Of a stretch of 37,488 bases of DNA, positions 9,346 to 15,872 are shown piece after piece. Under the pieces are notes generated by a model that worked only from the letters and a program-made list of their open reading frames with translations, was not told where the DNA came from and made no database searches. The translations under genes and the position numbers were made by a program. Source of the stretch: Opitutaceae bacterium (lineage in GTDB: Bacteria > Verrucomicrobiota > Verrucomicrobiia > Opitutales > Opitutaceae). How positions within the stretch are numbered: the first letter of the stretch is position 1; each line of letters starts with the position of its first letter. The stretch spans positions 1 to 37,488 of the forward strand of contig JAPKDW010000010.1 in the NCBI GenBank assembly GCA_028822375.1. The letters are read 5' to 3'.

Positions 9346-10704
9346 TTATTCCACAGAAGAGGCAACGAGGACGCGGATCTGGTCGATTCCCTGATACGTG
9401 TCGAAAGATATACTCAAAGAACGCCGATCGGCATCAAGGACCACCGAGTCCTCAGAATTTATCCCGCGACGAAAAGTCCCTTCGAATTCAGACCCGGACA
9501 GTCCGAGCAACTCGTCGGAATCGTCCAACAGTTCCTTGCTCAGCAAAAGCCCAACAATCGGTCGATCAAAACGAAGACTCCCAACGAAACGTCTCGACTC
9601 TCGATCGGAGTCCCCGGCGCCCGGGCTAAACTGCAACAAATAGCTATCGACATGCAAAGCTCGCTCGAGGGCGAAAGTCTGCTTGATTCGTCTCGAACGC
9701 CCTTTGTTGGCATACTTGCCTGGTTCAATCGCATTGACCCGAAACTCTTTCGACAAAGGCACAAACTCGCGCTCGGGAAACAGCAGCAAATGATCAGGAT
9801 CGACCACCAGTCCGGGCTTCCCTCGTTCCGTTGGATCAGATACTCTCAGATCGCCCTCAACCACCTCCACGCCAAAGGAAGCCTGCCATGTATTCAAATA
9901 ATCAGCTACATCGTAAGGAATTTCTAGCGGGTTTCCTCCACCGCCTTCAACCCGAACCGAAGCGCCCGCTAGAAGCGTTTGAGGGCCCGCTGCATACTGT
10001 GCTCCCTGCAATTCTATTTCACCTTCGAAAACGGCGATTGAAGTCGCGCCGCCTCTTTCCACTTCAACTCCAAAGGAAGTTCCTAAGTCAACCACTCGCT
10101 CGGAGGGGGTATCGAGCGTAAATCCCTTGATTTTGCCCGGCACGCGAATCGTTGCCCGACCGAGAATCATTTCAGCTCCATTATCGCTCACTATTTGAAA
10201 AGCCGCAGGTCCCTCAACCGCCAGCTTAGCCCCTGATCGAAAACGAACCATCATACGCCCTTGATCAAAACGTATCCAATCACCCATATCAAAGGTCTCC
10301 CCTGGCAAGTAAGGAACGATGAAATTCGCATTGTGCACAACTGCGATGGGATCGTTTTTCGATGAAGGATCAAGAGGCTCGTTTTGCAAAACCTGAAAGC
10401 TGAAGACAATCAACGCAATAGCCGCCGCTGCAGCAACCCAGGTCCTTCGCTGAAAAGGAAAGCGAATTATCTTCCCCAGAGCACTCTCTTGCTTTTCCGC
10501 ATAGCTCCGCTCCACCGATTCCGACAATAGATAATCGGAGAGCGTTGCATCCAAAATCAAATGACGCGCTGCAAACGCTCGAGCACTTGCGCTTCGCTTA
10601 AGAATCGCATTCAGCTCACTGCGATTTTCATCCGAAAACTCAGTTCCCGCTGCGCCGAGCAGCAGTTCCTCGAGCCGCTCCTGATCGAAATCCAGTTCGG
10701 TCAT
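9346..10704 (-). CDS. FecR-like membrane protein with C-terminal adhesion-like domain
   Basis: 452 residues. The ATG at 10704 was chosen because it overlaps the sigma-factor stop in an ATGA and is preceded by a GGGGGAG ribosome site; the longer frame begins with TTG. Residues 1-85 are cytoplasmic and helical with 'ARHLILDATLSDYLL', resembling the N-terminal tail of FecR anti-sigma-type regulators. One membrane helix lies at about 89-106. The FecR domain (about 140-245) contains 'LDTPSERVVDLGTSFGVEV' and 'SIAVFEGEIEL'. The last 110 residues ('VDSYLLQFSPGAG', 'GSLRFDRPIVGLL', 'DQIRVLVAS') form a beta-rich module seen in secreted planctomycete and verrucomicrobial proteins. Being coupled to the sigma factor, it may control that factor, with the extracytoplasmic part sensing something; this is inference. 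Confidence 0.88.
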   Translation of the reverse strand: MTELDFDQERLEELLLGAAGTEFSDENRSELNAILKRSASARAFAARHLILDATLSDYLLSESVERSYAEKQESALGKIIRFPFQRRTWVAAAAAIALIVFSFQVLQNEPLDPSSKNDPIAVVHNANFIVPYLPGETFDMGDWIRFDQGRMMVRFRSGAKLAVEGPAAFQIVSDNGAEMILGRATIRVPGKIKGFTLDTPSERVVDLGTSFGVEVERGGATSIAVFEGEIELQGAQYAAGPQTLLAGASVRVEGGGGNPLEIPYDVADYLNTWQASFGVEVVEGDLRVSDPTERGKPGLVVDPDHLLLFPEREFVPLSKEFRVNAIEPGKYANKGRSRRIKQTFALERALHVDSYLLQFSPGAGDSDRESRRFVGSLRFDRPIVGLLLSKELLDDSDELLGLSGSEFEGTFRRGINSEDSVVLDADRRSLSISFDTYQGIDQIRVLVASSVE

Positions 10705-11243
10705 GCCGCTCCCCCTTTCGCCAACTGTCTCTCGATACAAGAACCCAAACTGCGACGGATACGCATCAACATAACGCGCACCGCGCCCAAACCGCGATTC
10801 CCAGAATTTGCGATCTCCTTAATCGTTAGGTCCCCCGAATAATAAGCGGACAAAGTCTCCCGATTCTTCAAACTCAATTTCGACATGCAGACCTCAAGAG
10901 CCTCTTCCATCTCAGGATTCAAGCCCACCGTCGCCTCAGCATCATCCACCATCTGCTCTACAACTTCCGAGTCGAAGACATAACGTTTCGACTCGCGCTG
11001 ACGATCCCGAACCACACCCAGCACTTCGAACTTCGCCACCGCGATCGCCCAATGAAGAAAAGGCGTTTCCGGGTCCCATTTTTCGCGTTTCTTCCACAAT
11101 ACGATACTGGTCCGCTGCAAGGCTTCCTTCGCCTCCTCACCGTGCCCCAAGGACGCCTGACAATAGCCACGCAAGGCAGTCTGACTTTCAGTCAGTGCCC
11201 GAACGAAAGCTTCACTAGGATTGTTCTGTATCGAATTCGGCAT
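10701..11243 (-). CDS. ECF RNA polymerase sigma factor (Rhodopirellula/Verrucomicrobium-type)
   Basis: A 180-residue sigma-70 family protein. Region 2 covers about 12-85 ('SEAFVRALTESQTALRGYC', 'ALQRTSIVLWKKREKWDP', 'FLHWAIAVAKFEVL'); region 4 covers about 115-170 ('CMSKLSLKNRETLSAYY', then 'TIKEIANSGNRGLGAVRVML' as helix-turn-helix). The family directs RNA polymerase to dedicated promoters, typically under control of a co-encoded membrane protein. Its stop codon overlaps the start of the FecR-like gene (ATGA), and the DUF1552 and DUF1592 genes follow. The target promoters are not visible; autoregulation of the whole cluster is likely for this arrangement but is inference. Confidence 0.93.
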   Translation of the reverse strand: MPNSIQNNPSEAFVRALTESQTALRGYCQASLGHGEEAKEALQRTSIVLWKKREKWDPETPFLHWAIAVAKFEVLGVVRDRQRESKRYVFDSEVVEQMVDDAEATVGLNPEMEEALEVCMSKLSLKNRETLSAYYSGDLTIKEIANSGNRGLGAVRVMLMRIRRSLGSCIERQLAKGGAA

Positions 11244-11278
11244 GCGTCTCTTCGTGTATTAACTCCACCCCAGGAGGC

Positions 11279-11684
11279 CTACGTTACAATTTTTGAATCA
11301 ATAAACACACAACCCAAATATACCAGCAGATTTCTCCATCCGGCTTGCGGAACCCCACAAGCCAATTGCTCTCCTGTAATCTCCTTCACGTATTCGAAAA
11401 ACTGCTGCTTGCGCTCGTGATTGATTCCCCAGTCAACAGAAACCGATTGGTAGCCTATTTTGATGTCTGACTCGTCCTTTCGACGGAAATCGAAGAAACC
11501 CCAAGAAGCGTAAGATTCGATAGCGTACTTGAAGTTGTTAGCGTCCTTCATAAGTGGGTACGCCATCGATGAGAAATCCATTCCCTTCGATGGAAACAAC
11601 GGGACGCTGAGAACCGGATGGTTTACAGGCCGAAAAGAAAAAGAGCATCAAAAATGCAGACAGGATATGGGGAGTATTTTTCAT
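11279..11684 (-). pseudogene. Remnant of a secreted glycoside-hydrolase-like lipoprotein with internal deletion
   Basis: The 5' part starts at ATG 11684 and encodes 48 residues up to a TAA at 11540-11538: a lipoprotein signal ('LMLFFFSAC', lipobox Cys at residue 20) followed by 'VSIEGNGFLIDGVPTYEGR'. From about 11543 down to 11279 a different frame encodes 'NNFKYAIESYASWGFFDFR', 'GYQSVSVDWGINHERK' and 'FFEYVKEITGEQL', then an unrelated-looking tail. These two pieces resemble the very N-terminus and the C-terminus of a TIM-barrel, glycoside-hydrolase-like secreted protein (from memory of the family, not from a search). The roughly 300 residues between are missing and the junction is out of frame. 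The 106-residue frame that could start at 11599 is therefore not a real gene start. Confidence 0.75.
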
Positions 11685-11737
11685 GAGATTTATTTTTCAG
11701 GGGAATATTAATGAGGATGAAAGGGCACATTTTTGAC

Positions 11738-11815
11738 GTAGGGCTGGTGCTTACGCCACGCCGCGTAGTTAGAGAGCAATCTTCTATCGCGGCACAGCGC
11801 AAGCACTGGCCCTAC
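11738..11815. repeat. Palindromic repeat, GTAGGGC/GCCCTAC arms
   Basis: Left arm GTAGGGCTGGTGCTTACGC (11738-11756) pairs with right arm GCGCAAGCACTGGCCCTAC (11797-11815) with few mismatches. An inner GCCGCG/CGCGGC pair gives a second stem. Same general form as the other GTAGGG-ended repeats. Confidence 0.7.
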
Positions 11816-11839
11816 CGTTTTTAGAATTATTAAAAGGTC

Positions 11840-12125
11840 TCTTAAAGCCTGTTTAATAAGTCCAATTCCTTCGAATAGATCAACTGTAGGGCGGGTCGCT
11901 GACCCGCCATGAAGCAGCATAAGGTTGTCGCCTCAGCGAGACGACCTACATTTCAATCCCTTTTAGGGCGGGTCGTTGACGCCGATTAGGATGAGATCTC
12001 GCCTCAGCCCTTCGACTCCGCTCAGGATCTACGATGAGACGACCTACAAAATCGAACTATTCAGAATTTACCTTATTGGGTTTCAATTGTAGTGTTCATT
12101 CCGACTTATTTAGTAGTCTCTTAGG
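11840..12125. repeat. Composite MITE-like element carrying two GGCGGGTC cores
   Basis: Outer inverted repeats are CTTAAAGCCTGTTTAATAAG (from 11841) and its counterpart GACTTATTTAGTAGTCTCTT (12103-12122). Inside are two cores of the GTAGGGCGGGTC type: 11885-11950 (GGCGGGTCGCTGACCCGCC hairpin plus GTCGCCTCAGCGAGACGAC) and 11962-12048. The second core is interrupted by a segment containing CCCTTCGACTCCGCTCAGG. The right end overlaps the last codon of the glycerophosphodiesterase gene: the TAA stop at 12123-12121 is part of the terminal CCTAAGAGAC. Confidence 0.75.
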
Positions 12126-12996
12126 GCGACTCCTTCCGCCAACCGTTTTTAATTAGATAATCCAAGGTTTCATCGGGACTATTCGTATGAAACATTCGAA
12201 CGCCCAATTTGGCGAGTTCCTCGATTTGGTTTGGATCTTCGTAAACGTGCGTTTGCACCAAAACTCCGTTCTTCACGGCAAAGCGAATTGCTTCGCTCAT
12301 CGCTTCCAAAATCGCTTCGCCCTTCCCGACCTCCACATGAACGGCCTTTGGGTGAAACGTCTCGATGACATGCCTCAACTCCAAAAGGTTTCGAGTCTTG
12401 ATCATCACTTCCACCTTAGGCGTTCCGTTTACAAAATACTTTTGAATCCTTTCTGTATCCTTGAAAACCGTACGAAGGAAAACGTCATCCGTCATTTCCA
12501 GCGTTGAAACCAATCGCGCCAACGCATCGAAGTGGTCGATCATCCCCGGTTTCAAATCAGGTTTGAATAGAATCTTCCCTTTGCCCGCATTCAACAGCTC
12601 TTCCAAGGTCGCCACCGATTCATTGGATATCGAGCCGTCGCGGTAGCGCTTCTTAAGCGCTTTCAATTCCGCAAGCGTCAGATCCTTTGCTTTTCCAGTA
12701 GCGTTAGTTTCCCGATCTAAAGTCGCATCATGAACCACGACGAAAACACCGTCTGAAGTACGCTGGATATCGGTCTCGTAAACATCGTATCCCTTACGAA
12801 TCGCTACAGCCAAATTCGCTAGCGTATTCTCAGGGGCTTGATCGGCTTTATCATTTGAATACCCGCCCCTATGCGCTGCCACGAGTACCATTCCATTCCG
12901 AGACGCTTCCAATAATTCCGAGGTTCGTAAGCCGTCTCCTCGGCAAAGTACCGAGAACCCCAATACAAAAAACAATAACAGATGCATTCGCGTCAT
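12121..12996 (-). CDS. Secreted glycerophosphodiester phosphodiesterase family protein
   Basis: 291 residues from the ATG at 12996, which lies 5 bp after the sulfatase stop and gives a clean Sec signal ('MTRMHLLLFFVLGFSVLC'); the longer frame would need a GTG inside the sulfatase gene. The catalytic GDPD signature is present: His42-Arg43 in 'AAHRGGYS', Glu56 in 'APENTL', Glu74 and Asp76 in 'YETDIQRTSDG', and the general acid His89 in 'VVHDATLDRETN'. The family hydrolyses glycerophosphodiesters to an alcohol and glycerol 3-phosphate; secreted verrucomicrobial members found with sulfatases may act on other substrates. A Cys close to the end of the signal ('SVLCRG') could make it a lipoprotein. 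The stop codon is supplied by the repeat element at 11840-12125. Confidence 0.9.
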   Translation of the reverse strand: MTRMHLLLFFVLGFSVLCRGDGLRTSELLEASRNGMVLVAAHRGGYSNDKADQAPENTLANLAVAIRKGYDVYETDIQRTSDGVFVVVHDATLDRETNATGKAKDLTLAELKALKKRYRDGSISNESVATLEELLNAGKGKILFKPDLKPGMIDHFDALARLVSTLEMTDDVFLRTVFKDTERIQKYFVNGTPKVEVMIKTRNLLELRHVIETFHPKAVHVEVGKGEAILEAMSEAIRFAVKNGVLVQTHVYEDPNQIEELAKLGVRMFHTNSPDETLDYLIKNGWRKESP

Positions 12997-13001
12997 AAGG
13001 T

Positions 13002-14492
13002 TCAGTAATCCGCCCCGGTTAAGCTTTTGAGAACAGACTCCTGCCACTGACGAAGCTCCGCTTGCAGCTTTTTCGCGGCAGCGGGTTTCTTTTCGATGAG
13101 ATTCATCGTTTCCGCAGGATCCTTTTTCAGATCGAAAAGCTCTTGTTCAATTTCACCGTTTTTACTTTCGCGTACGACTAATTTGAAGCGACCATCGATT
13201 ATTGCCCGTGGACCGAGGTAGTCGGCATCGCTGATTGTCGGGTGTTTGAGGTTCTTAAAGTTTCGCGTGGCGATATCGTCCATGAGTTTTACGAGCGGCG
13301 TCGTACCCACTTGCAATGCGGGATCGATGTAGTTTTCCGCCTGATCACCTCCACTATTCCTGAACTGCCAAAAATAGAGTGGATTGGAACGCGTGCTCAT
13401 CGTTCCATCAATTAAAGGAGTGAGGTCGATACCATCGATTGGACGCTCTGGAAGCGCTTGCCCAACGATCCCACAAAGCGTCGGGAGCAGATCGCTTGTA
13501 CTGGCGCGAATTTTCGTGCTGCGCGGTTTCGAAATTCGGTCAGGCCACTCAATAAGACCTGGAACGAGAATGCCACCGTCATAGACTTCGCCTTTGACGC
13601 CGCGATGCGGAGTAACCAGCGAGCCATCCTTCGAAGTGCCATTGTCGCCGCAATAAAAGAGCAGTGTATTATCTCTCAACCCTTCATCTGAAAGGTATGT
13701 TCGCAGCGTGCCTATGGATCGATCCATAGCGGTTATCTCTGCATAACGTTCGCGCAGAACATCGCCTTGAGGGCGCTGAGTTCGTCTACCGGTTTCGTTA
13801 GAAGTGAGACTTACCATCTTGTCTTTGTACTTCCCCGGAAGCTCATCGTAGAGCGCTAGGTCATCCGGCAGTCCACTGTAGGGCTCGTGTGGAGACCCAA
13901 ACCAAACGACTGTGAAGAACGGCTTATCAGACCCACTCCCACGACCTATGAAATCAATCAGCTCGCGAACAAGGATTTCAGAACTCTCGCCCGGATAAAC
14001 CTCTGGCGGTCCTCCGTTGCGAGAAAGCGATGGATTGAGCTCGAAGAAATTGTCATGCGAAAGCCATTCGTCGAAACCCATCGCGCCTGGATTCAATGGC
14101 GATTCGGCTTTGACCGTGCCGACATGCCATTTGCCGTAGTGGGCGCTTCGATAACCGGCTTTGCCCATAATGTGAGCGCTGGTGATTTCTTCAGGTCGGA
14201 AAGACCAACCCGGCGAGAACGTGCCCATGCGATTCGGGTGACGCCCCGTTAGAAAGCTCGCCCGCGTCGGCGAACAAGTCGGATGACCCGAGTAGAAATT
14301 CTCCAAGTGCAGCCCCGTAGCCGCCATCTCGTCGAGCACAGGAGTTTTAACGTACGGGTGACCGTTGTAACCCGTTTCCTCCCAACCATGATCGTCACCC
14401 ATCAAAAGGATGATATTTGGCTGCTCCGCAATCGATGATAGGCAAATGCCAAGCGTTGAGAGAATCAGGGCGAAAAGAGTAATAGGTTTCAT
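13002..14492 (-). CDS. Secreted formylglycine-dependent sulfatase
   Basis: 496 residues from ATG 14492, chosen because a Sec signal follows directly ('MKPITLFALILSTLGICL', cleavage near 'SSIAEQ'); an in-frame ATG at 14732 would put about 80 unrelated residues before the signal. The sulfatase core is intact: 'NIILLMGDDHGWEE' with metal-binding Asp33-Asp34, and the formylglycine motif Cys73-Ser-Pro-Thr-Arg77 followed by 'ASFLTGRHP'. 'GYRSAHYGKWHVG' holds the conserved GKWH. 'FYCGDNGTSKDG' supplies the second pair of metal ligands. The C-terminal 'QELFDLKKDPAETMNL' is typical of arylsulfatase-A-like (S1 family) enzymes. It hydrolyses sulfate esters, probably on a polysaccharide, in the periplasm. 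A GDPD gene follows after 5 bp, and a small membrane ORF overlaps its start. Confidence 0.93.
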   Translation of the reverse strand: MKPITLFALILSTLGICLSSIAEQPNIILLMGDDHGWEETGYNGHPYVKTPVLDEMAATGLHLENFYSGHPTCSPTRASFLTGRHPNRMGTFSPGWSFRPEEITSAHIMGKAGYRSAHYGKWHVGTVKAESPLNPGAMGFDEWLSHDNFFELNPSLSRNGGPPEVYPGESSEILVRELIDFIGRGSGSDKPFFTVVWFGSPHEPYSGLPDDLALYDELPGKYKDKMVSLTSNETGRRTQRPQGDVLRERYAEITAMDRSIGTLRTYLSDEGLRDNTLLFYCGDNGTSKDGSLVTPHRGVKGEVYDGGILVPGLIEWPDRISKPRSTKIRASTSDLLPTLCGIVGQALPERPIDGIDLTPLIDGTMSTRSNPLYFWQFRNSGGDQAENYIDPALQVGTTPLVKLMDDIATRNFKNLKHPTISDADYLGPRAIIDGRFKLVVRESKNGEIEQELFDLKKDPAETMNLIEKKPAAAKKLQAELRQWQESVLKSLTGADY

Positions 14493-14644
14493 GATACTAA
14501 GGGGTTCCACAATCGAATGAAGATTTTGCGTTGATAAAGGAAATAGACTAACAACACCGGCAAGGTCAACCCGACAACCGCAACCAGCAATCCGCCGATC
14601 CCGTGGCGACGCGCGTGTCCAGAAACGCAAACGTATCGATTCAT
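14489..14644 (-). CDS. Possible small single-pass membrane protein overlapping the sulfatase start
   Basis: A 51-codon frame from ATG 14644 to a TGA that overlaps the sulfatase ATG in an ATGA. It encodes a basic N-terminus ('MNRYVCVSGHARRHG'), one hydrophobic helix at about residues 17-37 ('GGLLVAVVGLTLPVLLVYF') and a tail 'QRKIFIRLWNPLVS'. An AGGA lies about 11 bases upstream. I do not recognise it. An alternative reading is that a frame from ATG 14732 ('MFGDDYAPVSIPVKSLQDM' region) originally ran into this membrane segment and is now shifted by one base near 14590. Either way the hydrophobic segment and the ATGA overlap suggest a real small protein translationally coupled to the sulfatase. 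Confidence 0.4.
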   Translation of the reverse strand: MNRYVCVSGHARRHGIGGLLVAVVGLTLPVLLVYFLYQRKIFIRLWNPLVS

Positions 14645-14742
14645 TGGCAATCATATCCTGCAATGATTTGACTGGTATCGAGACAGGAGCATAATCATCG
14701 CCAAACATCTCCCCCTCCTCCCCTAGCTTCATGATTTCATTC

Positions 14743-14847
14743 CTTAGAGTCTGTTTAATAAGTCGAAGATTTCTCCGCTGCCTAATTGTAGGAGCGGTCC
14801 CGCTAAGCGGGACCGCTCCTACACTGACTTACTAAACAGTCTCTTAG
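14743..14847. repeat. MITE-like nested palindrome, best-formed copy
   Basis: Outer inverted repeats: CTTAGAGTCTGTTTAATAAG at 14743 and CTTACTAAACAGTCTCTTAG ending at 14847. Inner arms TGTAGGAGCGGTCCCGC (14787-14803) and GCGGGACCGCTCCTACA (14807-14823) form a near-perfect 37-bp palindrome. It sits between divergently transcribed genes (small ORF/sulfatase to the left, DUF1080 gene to the right). The left spacer, read in reverse, is almost the same as the right spacer of the copy at 24301-24456 (CAATTAGGCAGCG), so the whole unit, not only the arms, is conserved. Confidence 0.85.
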
Positions 14848-14908
14848 ACCAGTGGCGATTGAAGACCGCAGTTGCGTAGTCAAGATCAGACAAAATCAAA
14901 TCCAAGAT

Positions 14909-15598
14909 ATGAAAAATACAATTTCTATCATCATACTGTTCTTTACAGCGTTACTCCACGCCGACGAGGAATCCGACTTTGTCCCACTCTTCAACGGCAA
15001 CGATCTCGAGGGCTGGGACAGTAAACCAGAATCCTGGGAAGTCCGCGATGGCGAGATATGGTGTACCGGCGCCTCTAAGGAAAGGAACTGGCTTATCTGG
15101 CGCGGTGGCGAGCCCGCCGACTTTGTTCTCCGTCTCGAATTCCGTTGGGACAAAGGAAACTCCGGCGTCCAGGTTCGCAGTGACGATCTGGGTGAGTGGC
15201 AGGTTTTTGGATCCCAAGTCGAGATTGCGAGACAAGAAGTTATGGGACTCTGGCATCACTCCCTAATCGATAAAGAACACCCTAAAAGAGAAGCCCGATT
15301 CCTAATGACCACTGCGGGCGAAAGAGCCGTTATCGTAAAAGACGGAACGCGCACGAACACGAAACTCAAAGAATCAGCCGAGGTCCAGGCCCACTACAAA
15401 GAACACGAATGGAACAGCATGGAGATCATCGCAAAGGGCAATCGGATCGTTCAAAAAATCAACGGCGTCCACTTTGCCACCCTCATCGATAGAGACGCAG
15501 AAATGAGTCGAGCCAAGGGCTTCATCGGTTTCCAGGATCACGGCAAAGGCTGCACGGTCGCCTTTCGCAATATTCGCCTCAAGGAATCAAGGCCCTAG
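14909..15598 (+). CDS. DUF1080 family protein (3-keto-disaccharide hydrolase-like)
   Basis: 229 residues from ATG 14909, which begins a Sec signal ('MKNTISIIILFFTALLHAD'); the longer frame starts at a GTG inside non-coding sequence. The DUF1080/concanavalin-like fold covers about residues 24-226, with the hallmark 'FNGNDLEGW' (28-36), 'GNSGVQVR' (83-90), and a C-terminal 'GFIGFQDHGKGCTVAFRNI' strand. Members of PF06439 include enzymes that hydrolyse 3-keto-glycosides produced by Gfo/Idh/MocA dehydrogenases; two such dehydrogenases lie elsewhere in this window. Secreted, periplasmic. It stands alone on the plus strand, downstream of a MITE-like element. A GC-rich hairpin CAAGGCC/GGCCTTG spans the stop codon but has no T-run on this strand. 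Confidence 0.9.
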   Translation: MKNTISIIILFFTALLHADEESDFVPLFNGNDLEGWDSKPESWEVRDGEIWCTGASKERNWLIWRGGEPADFVLRLEFRWDKGNSGVQVRSDDLGEWQVFGSQVEIARQEVMGLWHHSLIDKEHPKREARFLMTTAGERAVIVKDGTRTNTKLKESAEVQAHYKEHEWNSMEIIAKGNRIVQKINGVHFATLIDRDAEMSRAKGFIGFQDHGKGCTVAFRNIRLKESRP

Positions 15599-15612
15599 GC
15601 CTTGAAAAGAGT

Positions 15613-15857
15613 GAATGGTGAGGTTTAAATGGTGAAATGAATTTAACTCCACCCGACATTAAAAAAAGAGCGTTCGAGTTTGCTTATAGCGACGAAACTA
15701 CTACCCGAAAAACGCCTAATTATTCTAACGAATGAGTCCAACCAACTCGTCGCTATACTCACATCCATAGTAAAGAAATCGAGAAACTCCTAATTCTCTC
15801 CCGTTAAGCTCCTTTTGCTACGCCATCTCCACTTCGCTTCGTCACTACTCACCATTC
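15613..15857. repeat. Inverted repeats flanking the four-helix-bundle remnant
   Basis: GTGAATGGTGAG (15611-15622) and CTCACCATTCAA (15848-15859) are inverted copies about 225 bp apart, with further TCACT/AGTGA-like words next to the right copy. They bracket the broken gene and end 15 bp before the next sulfatase start codon. The arrangement suggests a small inserted unit. Confidence 0.6.
15637..15793 (+). pseudogene. Remnant of a four-helix-bundle (23S rRNA IVP-type) protein gene
   Basis: From ATG 15637 the frame reads 'MNLTPPDIKKRAFEFAYS', the usual N-terminus of the TIGR02436 four-helix-bundle proteins. From about 15695 another frame reads 'KLLPEKRLIILTNESNQL' then 'VAILTSIVKKSRNS' and stops at 15793; this is the usual C-terminal helix of the same family. 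The middle, about 70 residues with the 'GKQLLRSGTSVGAN' type motif, is absent and the frame changes at the junction, so the gene is dead. GAATGGTGAG at 15613-15622 and CTCACCATTC at 15848-15857 flank it as inverted repeats. Identification is from recognition of both ends, not from a search. Confidence 0.8.
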
Positions 15858-15872
15858 AATACTCACTATTCC

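Noticed and set aside
9346-10740. 464-residue FecR-like protein
   Set aside because: Needs a TTG start inside the sigma gene; the ATG at 10704 has a strong ribosome site and an ATGA overlap.
11279-11599. Intact 106-residue gene starting at 11599
   Set aside because: Its first 18 or so residues are the out-of-frame reading of the lipoprotein N-terminus; the real start of the original gene is 11684 in another frame.
13002-14732. 576-residue sulfatase with an 80-residue N-terminal extension
   Set aside because: The Sec signal begins at the ATG at 14492; the extension does not resemble sulfatase sequence and may belong to another small gene.
15588-15604. Intrinsic terminator after the DUF1080 gene
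   Set aside because: The CAAGGCC/GGCCTTG hairpin covers the stop codon but is followed by A residues, not T residues, on the coding strand.
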